From Marispirochaeta sp963667435 (GTDB taxonomy: Bacteria; Spirochaetota; Spirochaetia; JC444; Marispirochaetaceae), in NCBI GenBank assembly GCA_963667435.1, contig OY763414.1, forward strand, positions 2,666,001-2,730,000: DNA of 64,000 nt. Direction: 5' to 3'. The notes under the pieces are model-generated. The model did no database searches, had not been told where the DNA came from, and saw only the letters and a program-made list of their open reading frames with translations. Positions 26,129 to 34,511 of the stretch are shown here, in pieces. The position numbers were made by a program, and so were the translations under genes. How positions within the stretch are numbered: position 1 is the stretch's first letter; each line of letters begins with the position of its first letter.

Positions 26129-26683
26129 ATGGAACGTGAACCTGTGATGCCTCTCATTTTAAAGGAAGAGAACGGCACCATTGCTGATGTTTTGCTGGAA
26201 AATGAGAAGGGACACCGAAAAAGTATAGAACAGAATATTATCTGGTATCTTCACGCGGAGACCGGGCGGCTTATTCCCTACAAGGAAAATACCCCTTTCC
26301 GGGAGATAAGAAAACGTAAGAATTGGTACGAAGCAGTTCTCTTTTCCGGTGAAACATCCGCGCCGATAGAATCTTCGGAACATGCTGCTCCAGGTGCCAT
26401 GCCGGTAGAAGGAGGTAATACCCTCTCCCGTCTTGCCGAGGTAATCCGGCGACGTCGGATTGAACTTCCCGAGGGGTCATATACAACCCACCTGTTTACA
26501 TCGGGGGAAGAGAAAATCCGCAAGAAAACCGGGGAAGAGGCAGTTGAACTGATCCTTGCCAGGGAGACCGATGAGGTAATCTATGAGGCGGCGGATCTTG
26601 TTTACCATATGTTTGTGATGCTCGAATCCCTGGGGATTGATTACAGGAAAGTTCTGGCCGAGCTGGACAAGCGCTCCAGCTAA
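26129..26683 (+). CDS. hisE: Phosphoribosyl-ATP pyrophosphatase with odd N-domain
   Basis: A 184-residue protein. The C-terminal 85 residues are HisE (MazG-like), hydrolysing PR-ATP to PR-AMP: GSYTTHLFTSGEEKIRKKTG, EEAVELILA, EVIYEAADLVYHMFVML. The first 95 residues sit where HisI lies in fused HisIE, and NIIWYLHAETGRLIPY loosely recalls HisI. They contain no Cys and none of the HisI zinc or magnesium motifs, so cyclohydrolase activity is unlikely. A separate hisI would be needed elsewhere. It follows hisA and its product is one step before the HisA substrate once PR-AMP is opened. The N-domain may be a decayed HisI or unrelated. Confidence 0.82.
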   Translation: MEREPVMPLILKEENGTIADVLLENEKGHRKSIEQNIIWYLHAETGRLIPYKENTPFREIRKRKNWYEAVLFSGETSAPIESSEHAAPGAMPVEGGNTLSRLAEVIRRRRIELPEGSYTTHLFTSGEEKIRKKTGEEAVELILARETDEVIYEAADLVYHMFVMLESLGIDYRKVLAELDKRSS

Positions 26684-26708
26684 GGCCGTTAATCACAGCC
26701 TGGAGAGA

Positions 26709-27338
26709 TTACTGTATCTCGTCCAGAACCATGCTGTCCGCTTCAAGGTGCGCGGTGTCACCCATAACCCGCACCTTCCATGATCCCTGACTGTATTCCA
26801 ACCGGTTGATTCCGCAGTTCAGCAGAAAGAAGTTTCGCGGTGCATCCGGGGGAATATGCAGCATATCCCGCATGAGGGCTGACAATGTCCCTCCATGACT
26901 GACGGCGACCACCCTTTCGTTCTGATGTCTCTCCCGGATTTCGTCAAGAAAACTCCAGGTTCTGTCCAGGACCTGCTTCAACGATTCACCTTCAGGTATT
27001 ATATAATCCGGATGAAAGTAGTTTTCCCAGATAAGGGCATGGTCATTTTTTATCTGATCAAAGGTCAGGCCGGTGAGAATGCCGACGTTCCGTTCCCGGA
27101 GTCGTGGTTCGGCTACCGGGACTATACTGCAGGCACTGCCGATGCGGGCTGCAGTTGATGCAGCCCGTCCCAGATCGCTGGTATAAACAGCCCGAGGAGA
27201 GAGCCTGGCAAGGCGACGCCCAAGGAGGTCGGCCTGATGCTCTCCCGACGGAGTCAGGCTGCTGTCAGCCTGACCCTGAAAGCGCATCTCCGTATTCCAG
27301 CGGGTTTCCCCGTGGCGGATTATAAGCAGTTCGGTCAC
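26709..27338 (-). CDS. Histidine phosphatase (phosphoglycerate-mutase-like)
   Basis: A 209-residue RHG-family phosphatase. The catalytic motif is LLIIRHGETRWNTEMRFQGQ near the N-terminus, followed by SDLGRAASTA and the second catalytic His in AVSHGGTLSALMRDML. This matches CobC/GpmB-type enzymes; the substrate (3-phosphoglycerate, alpha-ribazole phosphate or another) cannot be told. GTG 27338 is chosen because GAGGA lies 5 nt upstream; an in-frame TTG at 27353 is less likely. It follows leuB by 16 nt on the same strand and is probably co-transcribed with it. Confidence 0.88.
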   Translation of the reverse strand: MTELLIIRHGETRWNTEMRFQGQADSSLTPSGEHQADLLGRRLARLSPRAVYTSDLGRAASTAARIGSACSIVPVAEPRLRERNVGILTGLTFDQIKNDHALIWENYFHPDYIIPEGESLKQVLDRTWSFLDEIRERHQNERVVAVSHGGTLSALMRDMLHIPPDAPRNFFLLNCGINRLEYSQGSWKVRVMGDTAHLEADSMVLDEIQ

Positions 27339-27354
27339 TAAATCCTCAAACAAA

Positions 27355-28440
27355 TCAGCCGATCTTGGCGGCTATCATATTTCCGATCTCTGTTGTCCCC
27401 ACCTGCTTCATTCCGGCGGACATGATATCGCCGGTGCGGTAGCCTTCATCCAGTACAGATTCTATGGCCCCGTAGATATCATCATAGGCATTATCCATTC
27501 CGAAGCTGTACTTAAGCATCATTCCGGCTGAGAGAATCTGTGCTATAGGGTTGGCAACACCCTTGCCTGCAATATCGGGAGCAGATCCGCCAGAGGGCTC
27601 GTAGAGACCGAAGGGAAGATCACCCTCTGCGGTTTCCGCAAGGGAGGCGGAGGGGAGCATGCCCAGGGAGCCGGTAATCATACTGGCCTCATCGGAAATT
27701 ATATCGCCGAACATATTACCACAGAGCATTACGTCGAACTGACGTGGATTGCGGACAAGCTGCATGGCCGCATTGTCCACGTACATGTGGGTTGTTTCCA
27801 CTTCGGGATATTCTTTTGCTAGTTTTGTGACCACATCGCGCCAGAGCACCATGGTTGATAGAACGTTGGCTTTATCGATGGAGCAGAGCTTTTTTCCCCG
27901 CTTCATGGCAGTGTCATAGGCTACCCGTCCGATACGTTCAATTTCGTCGGCATGATACACCATGGTGTCAAAGCCTTTCTCGCCGTCGTTGCCCTTGGGC
28001 TGACCGAAGTAAATGCCTCCGGTTAGTTCCCTGACTACCAGTACATCAAACCCGTCGCCGATGATTTCGCTTTTCAGGGGAGAAGCGTCTTTCAGCTGGG
28101 GAAAAACAATAGCAGGTCTTAAATTTGCAAAAAGTTTGAAGATTTTCCGGATTGGAAGCAGCGCTGCACGTTCAGGCTGTTCTTCCGGGGGCAGGGTCTC
28201 CCACTTGGGGCCGCCTACTGATCCGAACAGTACAGCATCCGAGTTTTTACAGATATCAACGGTGCTTTCAGGCAGTGCCTTGCCGTGGTTGTCAATGGCG
28301 ATTCCGCCTACATCGGCCCTGGTGAGTTCAAAAGATACTCCGTATTTTTTTTCAACAGCGGAAAGGACCTTTTCCGCTTCAGCCATTACCTCCGGTCCGA
28401 TTCCGTCACCGGAAAGAACGGCTATCTTGTACGTCTTCAT
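27355..28440 (-). CDS. leuB: 3-isopropylmalate dehydrogenase
   Basis: A 361-residue NAD-dependent decarboxylating dehydrogenase of leucine synthesis. Visible family motifs are AVLSGDGIGPEVMAEA, the substrate-binding region LANLRPAI, VRELTGGIYFG, and DNAAMQLVRNPRQFDVMLCGNMFGD (described as one block, residues split by the metal-binding Asp), GSLGMLPSAS and EPSGGSAPDIAGKG. The start at 28440 is supported by AAGGAG 5 nt upstream. leuA, leuC and leuD are not in the window. Its own promoter and an inverted repeat lie upstream. Confidence 0.96.
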   Translation of the reverse strand: MKTYKIAVLSGDGIGPEVMAEAEKVLSAVEKKYGVSFELTRADVGGIAIDNHGKALPESTVDICKNSDAVLFGSVGGPKWETLPPEEQPERAALLPIRKIFKLFANLRPAIVFPQLKDASPLKSEIIGDGFDVLVVRELTGGIYFGQPKGNDGEKGFDTMVYHADEIERIGRVAYDTAMKRGKKLCSIDKANVLSTMVLWRDVVTKLAKEYPEVETTHMYVDNAAMQLVRNPRQFDVMLCGNMFGDIISDEASMITGSLGMLPSASLAETAEGDLPFGLYEPSGGSAPDIAGKGVANPIAQILSAGMMLKYSFGMDNAYDDIYGAIESVLDEGYRTGDIMSAGMKQVGTTEIGNMIAAKIG

Positions 28441-28473
28441 ATCTACTCCTTGAGTATGCTGATGTCGATGTTG

Positions 28474-28492
28474 ACTTAATAAATACTTAAGT
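28474..28492. promoter_or_regulatory. Inverted repeat in leuB leader
   Basis: ACTTAA-7 nt-TTAAGT, just downstream of the leuB -10 box, in a position where a bound repressor would block initiation. It is AT-rich and short, so chance is possible. Confidence 0.3.
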
Positions 28493-28499
28493 GTTTCCA

Positions 28500-28529
28500 A
28501 TTATACTAAACATTCGGCATCTGTAACAA
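28500..28529 (-). promoter_or_regulatory. leuB promoter
   Basis: On the minus strand TTGTTA (28529-28524), an 18-nt spacer and a perfect TATAAT (28505-28500). The predicted leader is about 50 nt. No Leu-rich leader peptide or T-box was seen. Confidence 0.55.
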
Positions 28530-28597
28530 TGCCTCTGGAAGGGCTCATTGTATCCCGCTTTGTGCTTTCCTGTGAATAGACATGGCCCTGGTTTTCC

Positions 28598-28627
28598 TTG
28601 ACAGATTTTAATACGTACCGGCATAAT
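28598..28627 (+). promoter_or_regulatory. Promoter of RHH-protein gene
   Basis: Perfect -35 TTGACA, an 18-nt spacer and CATAAT. The spacer and the region just downstream carry three equally spaced boxes (see the operator entry). Confidence 0.65.
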
Positions 28628-28654
28628 TATACGTACAAAACCACCAGTATGTAC
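28611..28654. promoter_or_regulatory. Three-box tandem operator, 18-bp period
   Basis: ATACGTAC at 28611, ATACGTAC at 28629 and GTATGTAC at 28647: starts exactly 18 bp apart. Each has the palindromic core TACGTA or near it. The boxes cover the promoter spacer, the -10 region and the start site. The next gene encodes a ribbon-helix-helix N-terminus, so autorepression by that protein is the simplest reading. Confidence 0.5.
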
Positions 28655-28680
28655 TGCTCGCTATAAATGGAGGAACCGGC

Positions 28681-29157
28681 ATGTCCAAACGGATTACCTT
28701 GAGTATTCCCGATGCACTGCATCGTCAGCTTGATCAGTGGCGGAACAGTTTTAATTTGAGCAGAATCTTTCAGGATGCCCTAAGTGAGCTGATAGGCAGA
28801 AAGGAATCACTGCGGGATGCAGTGCACTATGATCTACCCCAGATTATCTCCCGGCTGAAACGGGAGAAAGAGGAGACTGAAGAGAGCTGGTTTGATGAAG
28901 GTATGAAGGCCGGACTTACCTGGGCAAAATCAGCCCACTGGCTGGAGCTCCGTCAGGCGGCAGAAGAGAATATGGAAAAACTGCTCAGCTCCGGAAGTGA
29001 TATCAGCAGCTATCTGAAGGCCTTGTTGAAGGCGGAGGAGAAAAAATCTCAACTGTCTGTCAGTGTTCATGAATTCCGCACTTCCTTTCTTGATGGCTGG
29101 ATACGGGGAGTACATGATTTCTGGGGCCTGGTTCAGGAACAGATAGCCAAAGCATAA
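28681..29157 (+). CDS. Ribbon-helix-helix N-terminal protein
   Basis: A 158-residue protein. Residues 1-40 (KRITLSIPDALHRQLDQW, then NLSRIFQDALSELI) fit a CopG/Arc-type RHH fold: one basic beta strand, two helices, a dimeric DNA binder. The remaining 115 residues are charged and helical (EGMKAGLTWAKSAHWLELRQ, SVHEFRTSFLDGWIRGVHDFW) and unknown to me. The ribosome site TGGAGGAA is strong. A good promoter overlaid by three tandem boxes lies upstream. The giant activase gene begins 53 nt downstream, so the protein may control that gene and its own. It could alternatively be an antitoxin-like relic, but no toxin gene follows. Confidence 0.7.
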   Translation: MSKRITLSIPDALHRQLDQWRNSFNLSRIFQDALSELIGRKESLRDAVHYDLPQIISRLKREKEETEESWFDEGMKAGLTWAKSAHWLELRQAAEENMEKLLSSGSDISSYLKALLKAEEKKSQLSVSVHEFRTSFLDGWIRGVHDFWGLVQEQIAKA

Positions 29158-29210
29158 GTCGATTTTTAAAGAATATAAAAAAACGGTAAATAAGAGAATG
29201 AGGTAAAAAT

Positions 29211-32200
29211 ATGGCAAAGCAGTCTGGGATCATTGGCCTTGATATTGGCTCTGTATCAGTCAATCTTGTCGGTATAGACGCCGGAGGGGCAATTTCTTCC
29301 CGTACATCCCGGGTACATGGAGGCTATGTCCTGAAGGCTGTGAATACCCTGCTGGACGGCTGGACCGGCCGAGTTGCCCTTACGGGAATTTCGGCAGGAC
29401 ACATTAAGCCCGATATGCAGGTAAACTCCCAGGTTGCTCTTATCCGGGGCCTGCGCCAGCTTATGCCGGATGTGCGGACTATTCTCTACGGCGGCGGGGA
29501 GCGCTTCGGTCTTATCGGTTTTGACGAGGGGGGCAGTTACACTCATTTTAAAGGTAATCCTGCATGTGCCGCCGGTACCGGAAGTTTTCTTGACCAACAG
29601 GCGGAACGACTTTGTCTCCGGGACAGTGCCGAATTGGCAGCTCTGGCAGAAGCAAACGAGGGAGAAATTCCGAAAATCGCCACCCGGTGTGCTGTTTTTG
29701 CCAAAACCGACCTTATCCATGCACAGCAGGAAGGCTGGAGTCTCGAGGCAATCTGCGACGGGCTGTGCCGCGGGCTGGCCAGAAATCTTGCGGACACCCT
29801 GTTTGACCGGGAAGTTGCTCTTCCTGCAGTATTTGCCGGAGGACTTGCACTGAATCGTTCAGTGATGAGGCATCTGAATGAGATTAGCGGTGTTCCCTTT
29901 CTGACGGATACCGAGATGTCCGGCAGTTTTGCCGCCTACGGTGCTGCACTTGAGCTTCATGATAATTCTGTTTCCTGCTCCTCAAGGATTTTCCCGGGAG
30001 CGTTTCCTGCTGAAGAGAATATTTTCCGGTCCGGTGATGTCTATCCGCCTCTTTGTCTTGAACTCAGCGAATACCCCGATTTCGAGGCACATGATTCCCA
30101 CAAGTTTGATCCGCCGGGAATAAGCGGTACCGGCCCGGTGGAGGTTGATGTATACCGGAATGGTGGAGCGGGCAGTGATCTCTATCTTGGTGTAGATGTT
30201 GGTTCCACCAGCACCAAAGCTGCCCTGATTGATACAAGCAGGCAGGTATTGGCCGGGTTCTATACCCGCACCGCCGGGCGACCGGTTGAGGCGTTGAAAG
30301 GTATTCTATCTGCTATGGAGGATCTCTCCCGGCGCAGCGGCACGGAGTACAACATTATCGGCAGTGCCGCAACCGGTTCGGGAAGGAAACTTGCCGGAAC
30401 AATCCTTGGATCGGATGTAATTCTGGATGAGATAAGCGCCCATGCTCTTGCGGCCTGTGAAATAGACAGGGAAGTGGATACCATTATCGAGATTGGTGGT
30501 CAGGATGCCAAATTTACCACCCTGAAAAACGGCAGAGTTACTTCTTCAATCATGAATAATGTATGCGCAGCAGGTACGGGTAGTTTCCTCGAGGAGCAGG
30601 GGAAGAAACTTGGAGTAGCCATCACCGACTACGCCGAGCGTACTGAAGGAATCAGTGCTCCCCTGGCCAGTGACCGCTGTACAGTGTTTATGCAACGTGA
30701 CCTGAATCATCTGCTTGCAGAAGGCTGGACGGTGGATGAGGTGCTGGCTTCTGCGCTGCATGCGGTAAGGGAAAACTATCTGCAGAAGGTGGCGGTGGAA
30801 AACCGCATAGGACGTAAAGTTTTTTTTCAGGGAGCAACGGCAAAGATAAGAACCCTGGTTGCCGCCTTTGAGCAGAAACTTCAGCAACCGGTGCTTGTTT
30901 CGCCCTGGTGTCATCTTACCGGTGCCCTGGGCGCGGCGCTGGATCTATCTGACCGCAGAGTGATTTCCAGCAGCTTCCGCGGGCTTGGTATCTGGCGTGA
31001 AGAGATTCCTGTTAAAACCGAGGTGTGCGAACTCTGTACCAACCACTGCAAGCTTACGGTAGTGCAGTCAGGGGGGAAACCCGCCGCCTTCGGATTTCTC
31101 TGCGGAAGGGAATATGAGGAAAAAAAATATGTAAAGGATACGAGTAGCAGCTTCAGTCTTGAGAGGGCGGTAAAAAAGGCGGGCGGCAGTGACCCGGCCC
31201 CGGTAGAACCGGTGGAGCATATTTCTCTCGGACTTCCTTCCGGTCTCTATCTGAAGGAGGACCAGGTCTACTGGAAACGATTTTTTTCCGAACTTGGAAT
31301 CCCGGTAGTCTGCAGCGACAGTCTCTCGGGAACTCTGCAGGAGGGACGGAGGTATACCCGCTCTGAATTCTGTGCCCCCCTGACGGAACTTCATGGACAG
31401 GTGCACCTGTTGGCGGAGAAATGCCGCCATGTCTTCCTTCCGGTGTATACAGAAACCAGCCGGGATAAAAAAGATCTCAGAAAATTCTGTTATTACAGCC
31501 AGTTCGCCCCCGCCATGCTTGCCCAGCAGTTTCCCCGTGGCACGGTACTTACTCCGGTGGTGAAATCTCTCAGTCTTCCATTTAAATCCCAGGTGGAACT
31601 GTACCGGATGCTTAAAAATCTCGGCAGCAGCAGGCACTATACTTTTCTGCAGGTTAAACGGGCAATGGATGCGGCACAGTCTGCTGTAGAAAACTATCAT
31701 GAAGCTCTTGTTCAATACTTTACTGACGAAGTCCGGAATCCGGTGGAGGATGTTCAGGTTGTTCTCCTGGGGCGTCCCTATACGGTACTTTCACCACAGA
31801 TGAATAAGGGAATTCCGGTGATTTTCAGCCGCCTGGGGATTCCGGCTTTTTTCCAGGATATGGTGCCGCGTGACGCCGATGCAGTTGCGGCAGTTAAACC
31901 GCTTATGGAGGAAATTCACTGGAATTACGCCTCGGGAATCCTGGAAACCACTGAGAGCATTGCCCGCAGGCCGGGATTTTATCCGGTATTTATTACCTCC
32001 TTTAAATGTTCTCCCGACAGTTATCTACGCACTTATTTCCGCCAACTCATGGAGGCTCATGACAAACCCTATCTTGTTCTGGAACTGGATGAGCATGGTT
32101 CCAGTGTAGGGTATGAAACCCGCATAGAAGCAGCAGTGAGAGCCTTCCGAAACCATCATAAGGCGGAAAAAAGAGATCACCCTGTTCCAGTTCTTTCCGG

Positions 32201-33434
32201 ATTCAGAATGCAGGGGATTCTCCCGGATCTGTCCCGGGATCTGCGGGGGAAAACTCTGCTGCTTCCCAACTGGGACCGATACACTATTCCTCTGATAGCG
32301 GCAAATCTTAAGCATGAGGGAATAGATGCACGGGTTCTTGATGAGAGCCAGGAGTCTATACGCCGGGGACTCAGCCGAAATGACGGGCAGTGTATTCCCA
32401 TGAATGCTGTTGCGGAAGAGGCTGTGGCATATGTACGCAGGAACAAGCTTGAGCCTGCAAAAACTCTTCTTTGGATGATGAAGTCTGACCTCGCCTGTAA
32501 TATCGCCATGTATCCCCACCATATTCGCACACTGTTCAAAAACTACCCGGGAATGGAGGAACTTGGAGTGTTCAGCGGAGATATAACCTTTGGAGAAGTT
32601 TCTGTGGCGGCTGCGGTGAACACCTATTTTGCTTTTCTTTTTGGCGGGCTTCTGCGCAGAATCGGTTGTCGCCTCCGTCCTTACGAAAAGGTGAAGGGTG
32701 AGACCGACCGAATACTCGGGGAAAGTCTGATCCAGCTTGAAGAGGCCTTTCTCGGTAAACGGAAGAAAAAGGAAGTGGTAGAGGAGATTATCCGCAAGGT
32801 GGAAGCTATTCATATTGTCCCCGGCCCTCGTCTGAAGGTTGCCATTTTTGGTGATATCTATGTCCGGGATAATGATGTTTTTAATCAGGATCTGATCTCT
32901 TTTATTGAGGAGCATGGAGGGGAGGTAATCACCACACCCTACAGCCAGTACGCAAAGATGATTGCCGAGGCCTATTTCCGCCGCTGGTTTGCAGAATCCA
33001 GGTTTACCACACTGTTTGCCTTCCGCACTCTGCTTGCCGCAGTGGAGCTTCTTGAGCGTAGCTACCGGACACTATTTGAAGGACTTCTGTCTCTTTCGGA
33101 TGAACGGTATGACCAGGATCCCGAAGAGATTCTACAGCACTTTGATATGCGAATAGAGCACTCCGGGGAGTCCATGGATAACATACTGAAGGTCTGGTAC
33201 ATAAAGGAACATTATCCGGATATCTCCCTTTTCGTTCAGACCAGCCCCGGATTCTGCTGTGCCGGGCTGATTACCGAGGCCATGGCAGATCGGATAGAAC
33301 AGGTTACAGGGGTTCCGGTTGTCTGCCTTACCTATGACGGGACCGGGGGAAACCCGAATGAAAGCCTGGTGCCTTATCTTCGTTTTCCCCGCAAAGAAGA
33401 AAGTGCCGCTGAGTCTGAACTGCAGTACGGTTGA
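29211..33434 (+). CDS. Giant acyl-CoA dehydratase activase fusion
   Basis: A 1407-residue protein. Two BcrAD/BadFG ATPase domains of the 2-hydroxyacyl-CoA dehydratase activator family come first: GLDIGSVSVNLVGID at residue 6 and GVDVGSTSTKAALID near 327. Each keeps both Fe-S ligand sites, ACAAGTGSF with TRCAVF, and VCAAGTGSF with DRCTVF. A Cys cluster (CELCTNHC) follows near 605, then a DUF2229-like region, and the last 500 residues resemble the dehydratase HgdB/HgdC fold (FKCSPDSYLR, EEHGGEVITTPYSQY, SPGFCCAGL). Activators normally are about 260 residues, so the tandem plus fusion is large. It likely drives an ATP-dependent low-potential reduction; the substrate is unknown and no separate dehydratase subunits are nearby. 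Confidence 0.88.
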   Translation: MAKQSGIIGLDIGSVSVNLVGIDAGGAISSRTSRVHGGYVLKAVNTLLDGWTGRVALTGISAGHIKPDMQVNSQVALIRGLRQLMPDVRTILYGGGERFGLIGFDEGGSYTHFKGNPACAAGTGSFLDQQAERLCLRDSAELAALAEANEGEIPKIATRCAVFAKTDLIHAQQEGWSLEAICDGLCRGLARNLADTLFDREVALPAVFAGGLALNRSVMRHLNEISGVPFLTDTEMSGSFAAYGAALELHDNSVSCSSRIFPGAFPAEENIFRSGDVYPPLCLELSEYPDFEAHDSHKFDPPGISGTGPVEVDVYRNGGAGSDLYLGVDVGSTSTKAALIDTSRQVLAGFYTRTAGRPVEALKGILSAMEDLSRRSGTEYNIIGSAATGSGRKLAGTILGSDVILDEISAHALAACEIDREVDTIIEIGGQDAKFTTLKNGRVTSSIMNNVCAAGTGSFLEEQGKKLGVAITDYAERTEGISAPLASDRCTVFMQRDLNHLLAEGWTVDEVLASALHAVRENYLQKVAVENRIGRKVFFQGATAKIRTLVAAFEQKLQQPVLVSPWCHLTGALGAALDLSDRRVISSSFRGLGIWREEIPVKTEVCELCTNHCKLTVVQSGGKPAAFGFLCGREYEEKKYVKDTSSSFSLERAVKKAGGSDPAPVEPVEHISLGLPSGLYLKEDQVYWKRFFSELGIPVVCSDSLSGTLQEGRRYTRSEFCAPLTELHGQVHLLAEKCRHVFLPVYTETSRDKKDLRKFCYYSQFAPAMLAQQFPRGTVLTPVVKSLSLPFKSQVELYRMLKNLGSSRHYTFLQVKRAMDAAQSAVENYHEALVQYFTDEVRNPVEDVQVVLLGRPYTVLSPQMNKGIPVIFSRLGIPAFFQDMVPRDADAVAAVKPLMEEIHWNYASGILETTESIARRPGFYPVFITSFKCSPDSYLRTYFRQLMEAHDKPYLVLELDEHGSSVGYETRIEAAVRAFRNHHKAEKRDHPVPVLSGFRMQGILPDLSRDLRGKTLLLPNWDRYTIPLIAANLKHEGIDARVLDESQESIRRGLSRNDGQCIPMNAVAEEAVAYVRRNKLEPAKTLLWMMKSDLACNIAMYPHHIRTLFKNYPGMEELGVFSGDITFGEVSVAAAVNTYFAFLFGGLLRRIGCRLRPYEKVKGETDRILGESLIQLEEAFLGKRKKKEVVEEIIRKVEAIHIVPGPRLKVAIFGDIYVRDNDVFNQDLISFIEEHGGEVITTPYSQYAKMIAEAYFRRWFAESRFTTLFAFRTLLAAVELLERSYRTLFEGLLSLSDERYDQDPEEILQHFDMRIEHSGESMDNILKVWYIKEHYPDISLFVQTSPGFCCAGLITEAMADRIEQVTGVPVVCLTYDGTGGNPNESLVPYLRFPRKEESAAESELQYG

Positions 33435-33525
33435 GCCGGAGAAAAGGCTCATAATTCTCTGTGCATTCTTGCGTTTAGGCCAAGGGGGCACTAATCTTAA
33501 AGGAAGGAATCTGACAGGTGAATTT

Positions 33526-34452
33526 ATGATTGAAAATGTCTCCGGGTTGGTATCCTTTGTTCTCGTGGCCTCCATACTGCTGCAGCTTACCTCTGCGGTG
33601 TATGCACTGCTTTTGATTCGTCAATCCGGCTTTCTCCGTCCCTGGTTGCTGGTGTCGGCTTCAATCTTTTTAATGGCTGTCCGCAGGATTATCAGTTTCT
33701 GTCAGATGTCATCAGTAGGAGATTTCCCTGCATCTGCTCTGGAGCCCGAACTTGTTGCACTGGTTATTTCCATTCTCATGCTTATAGGATTGCTCTTTCT
33801 TGGTCCTGCATTCCGTATGATACGCATACAGCGGGAGGTTGAGGTAAAAAAGAAGGATTTTCTGATCCGGGAATCACATCATAATGTGAAGAATAATCTT
33901 CAGATGCTCAAAGGTCTGATTAGCCTGCAGGGAGTTTCCGAGCCCAGCCCTGAAATACAGGAAACATTAAAGGAGCTGGAACTGAGGATAGGTTCGTTTC
34001 TGCTTCTCCATGAGCAGGTCTACTCTGATACTGGTGACGGGGTTTCCCTGCGGACATATATTCATGCCCTTGTCTCGGCGGTTGTCGGGGCTTACTCCCA
34101 TATGAAGGTGGGAATGGTCATGGATATTGAAGATCTGTACCTTCCAGGGAGAGATCTGATCTCCTGCGGCGTTATTTTGAATGAAGCCCTTACTAACGCA
34201 TACAAATATGCCTTTTCCGGCACCGATGATCAGCAAATAAGTATAACAGTAGGTCGGGAAAGGGCGCGGGGGTATCTTATAGTAAAAGATAACGGCAGAG
34301 GATTCTCTGTTAAAGAGAAGACCGGGGCAGGCCCCGGAGCTTCTTTCGGCCTTACGCTGATGCAGGCTCTGGGAAAAAATGCGGGATGGAATCTGGAGAT
34401 TGACGGTAATAACGGTACCACAGTTAAGGTGAGTTTTCCCCTCACTGTGTAG
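33526..34452 (+). CDS. HisKA_2-family sensor histidine kinase
   Basis: A 308-residue kinase. About three membrane helices (1-95) give it a minimal sensor, followed by the HisKA_2 phospho-acceptor block RESHHNVKNNLQMLKGLISLQ (His near 118) and an HATPase with LNEALTNAYKYAF, VKDNGRGFS and SFGLTLMQAL. ATG 33526 is set by AGGTG 6 nt upstream; an upstream in-frame ATG lies inside the preceding gene. There is no response regulator next to it, as is common in this family, whose partners often are output-domain regulators elsewhere. A bidirectional terminator follows. Confidence 0.88.
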   Translation: MIENVSGLVSFVLVASILLQLTSAVYALLLIRQSGFLRPWLLVSASIFLMAVRRIISFCQMSSVGDFPASALEPELVALVISILMLIGLLFLGPAFRMIRIQREVEVKKKDFLIRESHHNVKNNLQMLKGLISLQGVSEPSPEIQETLKELELRIGSFLLLHEQVYSDTGDGVSLRTYIHALVSAVVGAYSHMKVGMVMDIEDLYLPGRDLISCGVILNEALTNAYKYAFSGTDDQQISITVGRERARGYLIVKDNGRGFSVKEKTGAGPGASFGLTLMQALGKNAGWNLEIDGNNGTTVKVSFPLTV

Positions 34453-34463
34453 CAGAGTGACAA

Positions 34464-34491
34464 AAAAACCGGGCGGTGAGGCCCGGTTTTT
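34464..34491. terminator. Bidirectional Rho-independent terminator
   Basis: AAAAACCGGGC-GGTGAG-GCCCGGTTTTT: a 6-7 bp GC stem flanked by A and T runs that work on both strands. It ends the kinase gene (+) and nfnB (-). Confidence 0.9.
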
Positions 34492-34511
34492 ATTGCCTGC
34501 TTAGACAGAGG

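Noticed and set aside
28441..28500. T-box or leucine attenuator before leuB
   Set aside because: No Leu-codon leader peptide, specifier loop or terminator/antiterminator pair is visible in the short leader.
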